Part shown: positions 48,125-57,306 of the stretch, piece after piece
How the letters are laid out: each line of letters begins with the position of its first letter
Numbering within the stretch: the stretch's first letter is position 1
From: Mycolicibacterium hippocampi
Lineage (GTDB): Bacteria > Actinomycetota > Actinomycetes > Mycobacteriales > Mycobacteriaceae
Assembly: GCF_010723735.1 (NCBI RefSeq)
Contig: NZ_BLLB01000002.1
Location: forward strand, 1,364,001-1,428,000
DNA length: 64,000 nucleotides
Reading direction: 5' to 3'
Made by a program: the position numbers and the translations under genes
Notes under the pieces: model-generated
The model's input: only the letters and a program-made list of their open reading frames with translations
Told to the model about the DNA's origin: nothing
The model's database searches: none

Positions 48125-50908
48125 CTATCGCATCCGGTCCAGCCGCCGCCCCAACTCGGCCCGGGTCCGGATGCCGAGCTTGGAGTACACCCGGCTCAGA
48201 TTGTGTTCCACCGTCTTGAGGCTGATGAACAACTGCGCGGCGATGTCGCGGTTCCGCAGGCCGGACGCGGCCAGGTCGGCGACGCGCTGCTCGGACGGCG
48301 TCAGCGGGGATTCGGCGCTGCGACCGGCGTGGGTACGGGCAAGTTCGGCGCGCACCCGTTGTGCCCACAGCGTCGCCCCCATCGCCTCGAACGCCTCGAG
48401 TGCCTCCCGAAGCGTCCTTCCGGCCGCGTCTTTTGCACGTCTGCGCCGCTGCAGCTGACCCAGCAACAGCTGAGATCGGCGGTGCTCGAACGGCATGGGA
48501 AGCCGCTCGTGCTCGGCCATCGCCTCCTCGGTCTTGGCGAGCGCCTCGTCGAGAGATCCGTTCGCAGCCAACAGCATTGCCCGGCATCTGGCACCGGTGG
48601 CCAGCATCCAGGCGCGGTCCAACCGCCGGCCGTGCGTCTCCAGCAGCGTGATCACGTCGTCGGCGTCGTCCAGTCGGCCGAGGGCCACCATGGCCTCGGC
48701 GGCGTCGGGAAGGAACCAGCCGTGCATCAACTCGATACCGGGGACCTGAGGTAAGCGGTCCACCAGGGGCTGCAGCGCCGACGCCGCTTCGGCGTAGTCG
48801 CCACGCGAGACCTCGAGGAATCCCAGGGTCATCCGCGGCCAGTCGGCCATCCGCGTCGCGCCGGATTCCGCGACCGCCTGCATCACCGCAGCACAGTCCG
48901 CGCGGGCGGCGGACTCGTGCCCCTGGTAGGCCGCAACCGCCGCCCGGACGGTCAGTGGGATCACCTCGACGTGGCTGCCGCCGAGTTGTTGCGCACGTTC
49001 GACCGCTTCCTGTGCGGAACCCATTGCCGCACCGAGGTTCCCGATCCACATGTCGATCAGGGCGTGGTAGGCGGCGACTCCCATCATGTTGCGGTCGTCG
49101 CCTCGCTGCAGACAGCGTTGACGCACTGTCGACAACTGTCTGCGGGCCACGGCGAGGTCACCTGTCCACGCCGAGACCATCGCCTGGATGACGCCGGCGC
49201 TGAAGGCCGTTGGCACGTCGTCGTCGACACACTCCAACGCGACCGCACGCGCCAGACTGTCCTCGTCGACGCCGTAACCGTGGATGAACCTGGTGTGTAC
49301 CCACATCGTCAGCGCCTGCGACGTCATCGACGGGTCACCGAGTTCCTCGGCCAGCGTCACCGCCCGGCGAGCGGTGCCGACCATCTCCTCCACCCAGCCG
49401 GCGGGGTCGGCACCGTCGGAGTGAGATCCCATGCCGCGGGCCAGCGACAGCGACATCAGCGTCTGCACCAGGATCGGGGGCGTGTCCCGGGCGTCCTCGG
49501 CAGCAGAGTTCAGCAGCGCGATCGCTTCGGTGAAACGGTTGTCGTAGATGTGGACCGCCGCGCGCAGGTTCAGCGCGATCGCGCGCAGCCAGCCCGGACG
49601 CAGATCGCCGAGACACGCATCGAGCAGAGCCTGCGCCCTGGCGGTGTCACCGGCCCGGAAGTGGTCACCGGCGGCGCGGACCCGGCGCAGCGGTTTGTCG
49701 CCGCCCAGTTGGATCGCCAGCTCCAGCAGCTCGGCGGCGGCCGCCGGGGCACCCCGTTGCCGTGCGGCATCGGCCGCAGAGTCGAGCGCGCCCAGGGTGG
49801 CGTCGTCGGCGGACGTGCCGGCCAGCGCGAGGTGGCGTGCCTTGAGTTCGGGCTGCGTCTCGACGGCGGCGAGCGCACGGTGGATGACCCGGCGGCTGGC
49901 GGGGGTGGCGTCGGAGTACACCCCACGCGCCAGCAGCGGATGGGTGAACCTCACCTGGTTCCCGTTGATCGTGATGATCCCGTCGGTCTCGACGGTTTCG
50001 AGCAGCTCGACGATGTGGTCGGCGGTGGTGGTGTTGACGCGGGCCAGCAGGTCGACGGTGGGTGCGGCCACCGAGGCCACCGCGAGCAACAGGTTGCGGA
50101 CGTCGCCGTCGAGACGCCCGATCCGGGCGCGCACCAGTTCGGCCAGTGTCTGCGGGAGCCCAGGCTCGGGCCTGAGGTTCTGCCCGTCGAGCGCGCGTGC
50201 GAGCTCGAGGGCGTAGAACGGGTTGCCGCCGGAGATCTCGCTGATGCGCACCATCGTCGCGCGAGGTAGGGCGTGCCCGAGCCGGGTCAGGATCAGGCCG
50301 TGCAGGCCGCCGAGACTCAGCGGACGCAACCGGGTCCGGGCGGTCGCCGCTGCGACACCGAGCTGCAGCCACGACGACGTGGTGCCCTGGTCGGGGTCGC
50401 AGCGCTCGGTCGCCAGGATGCCGATGGGGCCCCTGAGCCGGCGCGCGACGAAGGCGATCACGGACTTGCTCGACGCATCGAGCCACTGCACGTCGTCGAT
50501 GGCGATGACGACGGGGGAGCGTTCGGCGAGCTCCTCGACGATGACGCCGAACGCCGCCGCGGTCACCCGCTGATCGGTCGCCGGGCCCTCGCCGTCGGCT
50601 CTGAGCAGGACGCGGTCCATCGCGAGGCGCTGCAGAGCCGGCAACGACTCGATGACCCCGGCGTCGACATCGGTGAGCAGATCGGCCACCGCCGCGTAGG
50701 CGAGCACCGACTCGGCCTCACCGACCCGGGCGCAGAGCACCCGGATCCCTTTCTCGGCGCAGCTCGTAACGGCTTCTGACCACAGGGTCGTCTTGCCGAT
50801 CCCGGCTTCACCCTCCAGGACGAGGGCCGCCGGACCTGTGGCGACGGAGTCGAGGAAATCGGCGACCGTCTGCCGCTCGGGTGAACGGGCCCCCGCTCCG
50901 GTCGACAT
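48125..50908 (-). CDS. LuxR family regulator of the LAL type (ATPase + TPR + HTH)
   Basis: This 927-residue protein has an N-terminal AAA/STAND ATPase domain (Walker A G33-EAGIGKT, Walker B VIAIDDVQWLD), a long helical repeat region (about 350-840) and a C-terminal LuxR helix-turn-helix (LTPSEQRVADLAASGL, FISLKTVEHNLSRVYSKLGI). This is the MalT/LAL architecture, which activates transcription on binding an inducer and ATP. The target is unknown; candidates are the convergent oxidoreductase operon and the divergent DUF5995 operon 98 bases away. Confidence 0.93.
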   Translation of the reverse strand: MSTGAGARSPERQTVADFLDSVATGPAALVLEGEAGIGKTTLWSEAVTSCAEKGIRVLCARVGEAESVLAYAAVADLLTDVDAGVIESLPALQRLAMDRVLLRADGEGPATDQRVTAAAFGVIVEELAERSPVVIAIDDVQWLDASSKSVIAFVARRLRGPIGILATERCDPDQGTTSSWLQLGVAAATARTRLRPLSLGGLHGLILTRLGHALPRATMVRISEISGGNPFYALELARALDGQNLRPEPGLPQTLAELVRARIGRLDGDVRNLLLAVASVAAPTVDLLARVNTTTADHIVELLETVETDGIITINGNQVRFTHPLLARGVYSDATPASRRVIHRALAAVETQPELKARHLALAGTSADDATLGALDSAADAARQRGAPAAAAELLELAIQLGGDKPLRRVRAAGDHFRAGDTARAQALLDACLGDLRPGWLRAIALNLRAAVHIYDNRFTEAIALLNSAAEDARDTPPILVQTLMSLSLARGMGSHSDGADPAGWVEEMVGTARRAVTLAEELGDPSMTSQALTMWVHTRFIHGYGVDEDSLARAVALECVDDDVPTAFSAGVIQAMVSAWTGDLAVARRQLSTVRQRCLQRGDDRNMMGVAAYHALIDMWIGNLGAAMGSAQEAVERAQQLGGSHVEVIPLTVRAAVAAYQGHESAARADCAAVMQAVAESGATRMADWPRMTLGFLEVSRGDYAEAASALQPLVDRLPQVPGIELMHGWFLPDAAEAMVALGRLDDADDVITLLETHGRRLDRAWMLATGARCRAMLLAANGSLDEALAKTEEAMAEHERLPMPFEHRRSQLLLGQLQRRRRAKDAAGRTLREALEAFEAMGATLWAQRVRAELARTHAGRSAESPLTPSEQRVADLAASGLRNRDIAAQLFISLKTVEHNLSRVYSKLGIRTRAELGRRLDRMR

Positions 50909-51006
50909 CGAAGCATCATGACAGGCAGCAAAAACGGTGACAACCGGGACGACGAACGTTCACCCGTTGCCACGTCCGCCCGGAAGGTCCGTGGTAAGAC
51001 GGGCGT

Positions 51007-51330
51007 ATGGACGACACCGCACCCGAAGACTCGGATTGGAGACGTGCGGTCCTGGCCGACTCCGAGGCCGCGTTGGCGCAGCTGTGCGCCACGGTGGAGC
51101 AGATCCTCGCCGAACCGGAGCCCCTGGCGGCCCCCGGCGTGAAGGCGCTGCTGACCGCGGTGGTCGGTGCCACGGCGCTGGCCGACAAGCGGACCCACGA
51201 GATCATCGCGTCGTTGCCGGCGGACGGCAGCCGTGACCACGCCGATGCACCGGACGGGGGCGCCTTGACCCAGTTCGGCGAGGCTGTCCTGGAGCGCTTC
51301 CGGCGCTCCGGCGGGCCCGTCGACCGATGA
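51007..51330 (+). CDS. Small acidic hypothetical protein
   Basis: This 107-residue helical protein (ALAQLCATVEQILAEPEPL, VKALLTAVVGATALADKRTHEII) has no known motif and no signal sequence. Its stop overlaps the start of the DUF5995 gene by four bases, so it is the first gene of that operon, divergent from the LAL regulator. Function unknown. Confidence 0.65.
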   Translation: MDDTAPEDSDWRRAVLADSEAALAQLCATVEQILAEPEPLAAPGVKALLTAVVGATALADKRTHEIIASLPADGSRDHADAPDGGALTQFGEAVLERFRRSGGPVDR

Positions 51331-52139
51331 CCGGGCCGTCCGACCTCCCGAGATGGAAGCTGCCCGAACTCCGTCGCGCGGCATCCGTCGACGACGTCAT
51401 CGCGAACTTCGATGCCGTCATCGACTGGTCGATCGAAGCCGAGAACGGCATCGGCTACTTCGCGACGGTCTACAAGCGGGCGACCCTGGCCATCCGTGAC
51501 AAGATCGCCGCCGGTGACTATTTCGACGACAACGCCCGGATGACCCGCTTCGACATCATCTTCGCGCAGCGCTACTTCGATGCACTCAACGCGTACTTCC
51601 ATCCCCGGGACTACGAAGCTCCCACCCACGTCTGGCAGTGGTGCTTCGACGGCCACGAGTACGAGACGCCGGACCAGCCGATCATGCTGCAGCACATGCT
51701 CACAGCGGTGAACTCGCACGTGAACCTGGACCTCGGAATCGCCGCGATGATGGCCGCGCAGGACGGTTCCCTGCGCTCGATGAGAGATGACTTCAACCGG
51801 ATCAACGACCTGCTGGCCGGTGAGGTGACGCTGTTCCTGGACACCCTCGGCGAACTTTCGGGCAGGGTGAAGGTGATCCGCCGGATCCTGTTGTGTGAGG
51901 ACCGCATCCTCAACCAGGTGTTGCGGGTCTTCCGGGATCTGGCATGGTCGTTCGCCAATCAGCTTGACATGCAGTCCGATCGGCGCCGGGATCACATCGG
52001 CGTCCACGACTCCTGGGCCGGCGTGCTCGGTTCGTACTATCTGCACCCCACCGACACCATCGACGGCCTGGTGCGATGGATCCGCGAGGTGGAGAGCCAG
52101 GACATCGCCCACAACATCCGGGTGCTCGATGGCCGCTGA
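51327..52139 (+). CDS. DUF5995 family protein
   Basis: This 270-residue mostly helical protein contains NGIGYFATVYKRATLAIRD, DIIFAQRYFDALNAYF, LLQHMLTAVNSHVNLDLGIAA and NRINDLLAGEVTLFLDTL, which I recognise as DUF5995 (large bacterial family of unknown function). The conserved His residues in HMLTAVNSHVNLD suggest metal binding. It is coupled to the 107-residue gene by an ATGA overlap, and 21 bases ahead of an alpha/beta hydrolase gene. Confidence 0.8.
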   Translation: MTGPSDLPRWKLPELRRAASVDDVIANFDAVIDWSIEAENGIGYFATVYKRATLAIRDKIAAGDYFDDNARMTRFDIIFAQRYFDALNAYFHPRDYEAPTHVWQWCFDGHEYETPDQPIMLQHMLTAVNSHVNLDLGIAAMMAAQDGSLRSMRDDFNRINDLLAGEVTLFLDTLGELSGRVKVIRRILLCEDRILNQVLRVFRDLAWSFANQLDMQSDRRRDHIGVHDSWAGVLGSYYLHPTDTIDGLVRWIREVESQDIAHNIRVLDGR

Positions 52140-52159
52140 CGGGGATGGACGCCGCCTGA

Positions 52160-53074
52160 ATGAACGCTGACTCGATGGACGAACCACAGACCCTGGTGCT
52201 GCAGCTGCCCCACCTCGACGTCACCGCGCTGTGCTGGGGACCCGCGGACGGCCGGCTGGTGTTGTGCCTGCACGGGTTCCCCGACAGTGCGTGGGGGTGG
52301 CGGAGGATGGCGCCGATACTGGCCGAGCGGGGCCTGCGGGTGGTGGCGCCCTTCTCCCGGGGATACGCACCGACCGGGCCCGCTCCCGACAGTGACTATC
52401 ACATCGGGGCCCTGATGTATGACGCGCTTGCGGTGTACCGGGAACTCGGAGCGCCCGCCGACGCGGTCGTGATCGGTCACGACTGGGGTGCGTTCACCAG
52501 CAACGCGCTCGCTGCGTATCCGGAGTCACCGTTCGCGGTGCACGTCTCGATGGCGGTACCGCCGGTGGCGGCGCTGAACCGGACCCGCGGTCCGGTCGCC
52601 CGTCAGCTGAAGATGATGCCGCGCCAGCTGCGCAACAGCTGGTACATCATGTTCTTCCAGCTGCCCGGACTGCCCGAACGGCTGCTGCCCCGCATCATTC
52701 CCAGGCTGTGGCGCGACTGGGGACCGCCCGGCTACCCGACCGAGGCCGAGCGCGACGAGGCACTGGCTGCGCTGCCGGGTCCCGCGCACCGGCGCGCGGC
52801 CGTCGGCTACTACCGCGCGCTGGCCCGGCCAGGTCGTCCGGCGCCGCGTTACGCCGAACTGCACAAGTGGCGCTTCGAGATGCCGCGGGTGCCGATCCTG
52901 TATCTGCAGGGAGTGCAGGACGGCGCCATGCTGGCCGGATACGCCGAGAACATCAACACGGTGCTGCCGGACCGGAGCCGGGTGCTGACCCTGCCGGGGG
53001 CGGGGCACTTCCTCCAGATCGAGCAGCCGCAGGTCGCTGCCGAGGCAGTCCTGGACTTCCTGGACTCGCGCTAA
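52160..53074 (+). CDS. Alpha/beta hydrolase, epoxide hydrolase-like
   Basis: This 304-residue protein has the HGFP oxyanion motif at 38-41, nucleophile elbow GH-D108-WGA and the C-terminal GAGHFLQIEQP with the catalytic His; an Asp nucleophile together with HGFP is the epoxide hydrolase/haloalkane dehalogenase pattern. A cap domain with Tyr residues (NSWYIMFFQLPG) supports epoxide hydrolase. ATG 52160 is chosen; it follows the DUF5995 gene closely and precedes the lpqL-like gene by nine bases. Confidence 0.88.
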   Translation: MNADSMDEPQTLVLQLPHLDVTALCWGPADGRLVLCLHGFPDSAWGWRRMAPILAERGLRVVAPFSRGYAPTGPAPDSDYHIGALMYDALAVYRELGAPADAVVIGHDWGAFTSNALAAYPESPFAVHVSMAVPPVAALNRTRGPVARQLKMMPRQLRNSWYIMFFQLPGLPERLLPRIIPRLWRDWGPPGYPTEAERDEALAALPGPAHRRAAVGYYRALARPGRPAPRYAELHKWRFEMPRVPILYLQGVQDGAMLAGYAENINTVLPDRSRVLTLPGAGHFLQIEQPQVAAEAVLDFLDSR

Positions 53075-53083
53075 CGTGGTGGC

Positions 53084-54592
53084 GTGACGCGCACTCAACG
53101 CACGGTCACGGCTGCGCTGGCGGTCGTGGTCCTCGCGATCGGCGGCTGCAGCAGGCAGGCCACTCCAGTACCCGCGCCGACCCCGGATCCTGATCCGGCC
53201 GCTGCGGTCGAGTTCGCCGACGGACTCCGAGAGAAGGTCGCCGTCGATGCGATGATGGCGCACCTCGGCAGGTTCGCCGAGATCGCCGACGCCCACGGAG
53301 GCAACCGCGCGCTCGGCACCCCGGGATATGACGCGAGCCTGGACTATGTCGTCGATGCGCTGCGGGACAAGGGGTTCGACGTGGACACCCCGGAGTTCGA
53401 GGTGCGGATCCCGTGGGCCGACGAGCCGGCGTTGACCGTTGCAGGCGACTCCGTGGAAGCCCGGCCGTTGGAGTACACGATAGGCACCGAACCCGGCGGC
53501 GTCACCGGTCCGTTGCTGCCGGCCCGGGTCGAGGACACTCCGGGCTGCACGGCCGATGACTACGACGGGCTGCCCGTCGAAGGCGCGGTGGTGCTCGTCG
53601 ATCGCGGGTCGTGCCCGTTCGGTGCCAAGCAGGCCGTGGCCGCGGAGCGCGGCGCGGTGGCGCTGATCGTCGCCAACAACGAGGACGGCGACCAGATGGG
53701 CGGCACCCTCGGGCAGGACACCGAGGTACGCATCCCGGTCGTCAGCGTCACCAGGGACGCGGGTGCGCAGTTGCGCGGGCAGTCGGGTGCCCCGACGGCG
53801 CTCACGCTGAACGCCGGGGTCCGGATCGAACAGACCCGCAACGTGATCGCCCAGACCAAGACGGGTTCGACAGCCGACATCGTCATGGTCGGAGCGCATC
53901 TCGACAGCGTGGCCGAGGGGCCCGGGATCAACGACAACGCATCCGGGGTCGCGGCGGTGCTCGAAACTGCGCTGCAGCTGGGAAGTTCACCGCAGATCAA
54001 CAATGCCGTCCGGTTCGGGTTCTGGGGCGCCGAGGAGTTCGGGCTGCTCGGTTCCAGTAACTATGTCGAGTCGCTGGACGCCGAGGCACTCAAGGACATC
54101 GCGCTGTACCTCAACTTCGACATGATCGGCTCGCCCAACCCGGGGTACTTCACCTATGACGGTGACCAGTCCACCGCTCCCGACCCGCGCGAAGGCAATC
54201 CCCGGATCCCCGAGGGATCCGCGGGAATCGAACGGACCCTGGTGGACTACCTCGACCGGCAGGGAAAGCCCGGCGAGGACACCTCGTTCAACGGCAGGTC
54301 CGACTACGACGCGTTCACCAGATCGGGAGTCCCTGCGGGAGGCCTGTTCTCGGGTGCAGAAGCGGAGAAGTCGGCACGGCAAGCCGAAATCTGGGGCGGT
54401 CAGGCCGACGAGCCCTTCGACCCGAACTACCACAAGGACACCGACACACTGGACAAGATCGACCGGACGGCGATGCAGATCCACGGTGGCGGCGTCGCCT
54501 ACTCGGTGGGTCTGTACGCCCAGGACCAGCGTGGCCGCAACGGCATTCCGGTGCGCGAGGACCGTACCCGTCACCAGCTCGAAGAGTCATGA
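53084..54592 (+). CDS. lpqL: M28 family aminopeptidase lipoprotein (LpqL-like)
   Basis: This 502-residue lipoprotein has lipobox AIGGC22, a protease-associated (PA) domain in the first half (EGAVVLVDRGSCPFGAKQAVAAERGA in pieces) and an M28 zinc peptidase domain: VGAHLDSVAEGPGINDNASG with His/Asp ligands, FWGAEEFGLLGS with the Glu pair and the late NYHKDTDTLDKID with the last His. It would trim peptides outside the membrane. The homologue Rv0418 (LpqL) follows thiG in M. tuberculosis; here about 9.5 kb separates them. Confidence 0.93.
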   Translation: MTRTQRTVTAALAVVVLAIGGCSRQATPVPAPTPDPDPAAAVEFADGLREKVAVDAMMAHLGRFAEIADAHGGNRALGTPGYDASLDYVVDALRDKGFDVDTPEFEVRIPWADEPALTVAGDSVEARPLEYTIGTEPGGVTGPLLPARVEDTPGCTADDYDGLPVEGAVVLVDRGSCPFGAKQAVAAERGAVALIVANNEDGDQMGGTLGQDTEVRIPVVSVTRDAGAQLRGQSGAPTALTLNAGVRIEQTRNVIAQTKTGSTADIVMVGAHLDSVAEGPGINDNASGVAAVLETALQLGSSPQINNAVRFGFWGAEEFGLLGSSNYVESLDAEALKDIALYLNFDMIGSPNPGYFTYDGDQSTAPDPREGNPRIPEGSAGIERTLVDYLDRQGKPGEDTSFNGRSDYDAFTRSGVPAGGLFSGAEAEKSARQAEIWGGQADEPFDPNYHKDTDTLDKIDRTAMQIHGGGVAYSVGLYAQDQRGRNGIPVREDRTRHQLEES

Positions 54593-56055
54593 CGCGGCGG
54601 TGGTCAGCGGCCGTCGCGATGCTGACGGTCACGGCCGTGGTGTCCTGCGCGTCGGACACCCCCGAAACCGAACCGGCGCTGGGTGCGCAACTGGCGGACA
54701 AGGTGACCGTCGACGGCGTCCACCGCCATCTGGTGGAGCTGCAGCGGATCGCCGATGCCAACGACGGCAACCGGGCCGACGGTTCACCGGGGCACCAGGC
54801 CAGCGTCGACTATGTCGCCGACCTGCTGCGGGAGAGTGGATTCGACGTGCAGACACCGCAGTTCGAACGGCTCTCCGGATCCCGCGGCGGCGAGCCGGGG
54901 CTGACCGTGGCAGGCCGTGAGCACCGGGTCGACCAGGCGTCGCTGCTGATCACCACGCCACCGGGCGGGTTACGCGCGCTGACCTTCAGGCCGGGTGAGC
55001 CCGCTGGGTGCGAGCAGGACGACTACGACTCGGTGTCGGTCGAGGGCGCCATCGCGGTCGTCGACGACAGCGAGTGCTCGATCGTCGACAAGCAGGACGC
55101 CGCGCTCGCCGAGGGAGCGGTCGGATTGCTGGTGGTCAGCCGGGCTAACCCGACCAAACCGGTCGGCGCCCCGGCGAGTCTGTACAGCCCGGGCTACTAC
55201 GGCAATCTCACTGTTCCGGTCGGCATCATCGACCCGGCTGCGGATGCGGCGCTGCGACGCACCACCAGGCCGGTGACACTGGTGCTCGACAACGAACCGG
55301 TGATGACGACGTCGCGGAACGTGCTCGCGCAGACCGCCTCCGGCGACACCGGCAACGTCGTGGTCGTCGGCGCGCACCTCGACAGCGTCCGGTCGGGACC
55401 GGGCATCAACGACAACGGGTCGGGTGTGGCTGCGGTACTGGAGACCGCACTGCAACTCGGCGCCCGGCCGCCGGAAGGCAACGCGGTGCGGTTCGCGTTC
55501 TGGGGAGCCGAGGAGATCTCCGCCGACGGCTCCACGGACTACGTCCGCTCGCTGACCGGTGAACAACTCGACGACATCGCGCTCTACCTGAACTTCGACA
55601 TGGTCGCCTCGCCCAACGCCGGTTACTTCACCGACGACGGCGACCAGTCGTCGGTGACCGGCCCGCAGCTCCGTGAGGTCCCCGAGGGCACGGCCGGCAT
55701 CGAGCGCATGCTGGCCGGACGCCTCAACCTGGCCGGGGTGCGCCCGGCGGACATGCCACTGGGCAGAACCACCGACTACGCCCCGTTCCTGGCGGCGGGC
55801 GTGCCGATCGGCGGCATAACCACCGGGTCGTCACAGCGGAAAACAGAAGTCCAGGAACGGATCTGGGGTGGACAGGCAGGAATCGCCTTCGACCCGAACT
55901 ATCACACTCCTCGGGACACGATCGACAACATCGACCGCGTGGCGCTCGGGATCACGGCTTCGACCGTCGCGTTCGCGGTCGGCAGCTACGCCCAGACGAT
56001 CGACGGCGTCAACGGGGTGCCGGCGCGGGATCGGCGCCATCGGCCTGCGTCCTAG
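54589..56055 (+). CDS. M28 family aminopeptidase lipoprotein, tandem paralogue
   Basis: This 488-residue lipoprotein has lipobox AVVSC20 and the same layout as its upstream neighbour: DGNRADGSPGHQASVDYVADLL, a PA-like region, VGAHLDSVRSGPGINDNGSG, FWGAEEISADGS and NYHTPRDTIDNID. All zinc ligands are kept. The start overlaps the stop of the lpqL-like gene. The pair evidently arose by tandem duplication and has diverged in the PA region. The 3' end overlaps the convergent permease gene by 47 bases. Confidence 0.92.
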   Translation: MTRRWSAAVAMLTVTAVVSCASDTPETEPALGAQLADKVTVDGVHRHLVELQRIADANDGNRADGSPGHQASVDYVADLLRESGFDVQTPQFERLSGSRGGEPGLTVAGREHRVDQASLLITTPPGGLRALTFRPGEPAGCEQDDYDSVSVEGAIAVVDDSECSIVDKQDAALAEGAVGLLVVSRANPTKPVGAPASLYSPGYYGNLTVPVGIIDPAADAALRRTTRPVTLVLDNEPVMTTSRNVLAQTASGDTGNVVVVGAHLDSVRSGPGINDNGSGVAAVLETALQLGARPPEGNAVRFAFWGAEEISADGSTDYVRSLTGEQLDDIALYLNFDMVASPNAGYFTDDGDQSSVTGPQLREVPEGTAGIERMLAGRLNLAGVRPADMPLGRTTDYAPFLAAGVPIGGITTGSSQRKTEVQERIWGGQAGIAFDPNYHTPRDTIDNIDRVALGITASTVAFAVGSYAQTIDGVNGVPARDRRHRPAS

Positions 56056-57298
56056 CGCCGGGCCGGAAGCCCAGCAGTCGCATTCCGTGGTAGACCAGCA
56101 ACGCGGCGATGGAACCCAGTGCGATCCCGGTGAAGGTCAGATTTCCTGCTTGCCAGGTGAAGTCGGCTATTCCGATGACCAACGGGATGGCGGCCGTCAT
56201 CTGGTTGACGGGCTTGGAGAAGTCGACGTGGTTGGTCAGCCAGATCCGCACGCCGAGGATGCCGACCAGGCCGTAGAGCACGATGGTGGCGCCGCCGAGC
56301 ACGCCGGCCGGCACCGCCGAGATCACCGCGCCCACCTTGGGGCACAACGACAACACGATGGCCACCGCCGCGGCGACCCAGTACGCCGCGGTCGAGTAGA
56401 CCCGCGTCGCGGCCATCACCCCGATGTTCTCGGCGTAGGTCGTCGTCGCCGAACCGCCGCCGAAGCCGGCCAACGTGGTGGCCACCCCGTCGGCGGCGAG
56501 TGCCCGGCCCATCAGCGGGTCCATGTCGGTGCGCGTCATCTGGCCGACGGACTTGACGTGGCCGATGTTCTCGGCGATCAGAGCGATCACCGCGGGCAGG
56601 AACATCGGCAGCACCGACAGGGTGAACGCCGGCGTCTGGAACTCGGGCAGCCCGATCCACGCGGCCGAGGCGATCGCCGAGGTGTCGACGTCGCCGAGGA
56701 ACAGCCCCAGCAGGTAACCCGCCACCACCGCCAGGAAGATCGCGAGCCTGCCGATCATGCCGCGGAACAACGCCAGCGCGCCGACCAGCAGCACCAGCGT
56801 GACCAAACCGAGCAGCGGGCCTTCCTCGAAGTTCGACTTGGCTGCCGGTGCCAGGTTGAACCCGATGAGAGCGACCACCGCGCCCGTCACCACCGGCGGC
56901 AGGGTCAGGTCGAGCCAGCGGGTACCGGCCAGGTGCACCACCGCGCCGACGAGGATGAGGAGCAGCCCGACCGCGACGATGCCGCCGAGCGCGCTGCCGG
57001 TGCCCTGCGCGGCGACCGCGGCGGTGACCGGAGCGATGACCGAGAAGCTCGATCCCAGATAGCTCGGTAGTCGATTGCCGGTGATGAGCAGGAACAGGAT
57101 GGTGCCGACACCGGAGAACAACAGCGTCGTCGCCGGCGGGAACCCGGTGAGCACCGGTACCAGGAACGTGGCGCCGAACATGGCCACCACGTGCTGGGCG
57201 CCCAGCCCCAGGGTGCGCGGCCAGCTCAGCCGCTCGTCGGGCGCGACGACGAAGTCCGGATCCGACCGTGAATCAACGGGCTTCCAGGAAAGTCGCAC
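56009..57298 (-). CDS. NCS2 family uracil/xanthine permease
   Basis: This 429-residue membrane protein has about 14 helices. It carries QHVVAMFGATFLVP, SVIAPVTAAVAAQG, the AENIGHVKSV motif with substrate-contacting Glu, GGGSATTTYAENIGVMA and the final NQMTAAIPLVIGIAD, all UraA/NCS2 hallmarks. It imports uracil or a related base with protons. It is eight bases after the APC permease gene, presumably in one operon. Confidence 0.93.
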   Translation of the reverse strand: MRLSWKPVDSRSDPDFVVAPDERLSWPRTLGLGAQHVVAMFGATFLVPVLTGFPPATTLLFSGVGTILFLLITGNRLPSYLGSSFSVIAPVTAAVAAQGTGSALGGIVAVGLLLILVGAVVHLAGTRWLDLTLPPVVTGAVVALIGFNLAPAAKSNFEEGPLLGLVTLVLLVGALALFRGMIGRLAIFLAVVAGYLLGLFLGDVDTSAIASAAWIGLPEFQTPAFTLSVLPMFLPAVIALIAENIGHVKSVGQMTRTDMDPLMGRALAADGVATTLAGFGGGSATTTYAENIGVMAATRVYSTAAYWVAAAVAIVLSLCPKVGAVISAVPAGVLGGATIVLYGLVGILGVRIWLTNHVDFSKPVNQMTAAIPLVIGIADFTWQAGNLTFTGIALGSIAALLVYHGMRLLGFRPGARTQADGADPAPAPR

Positions 57299-57306
57299 GC
57301 CTGCGA

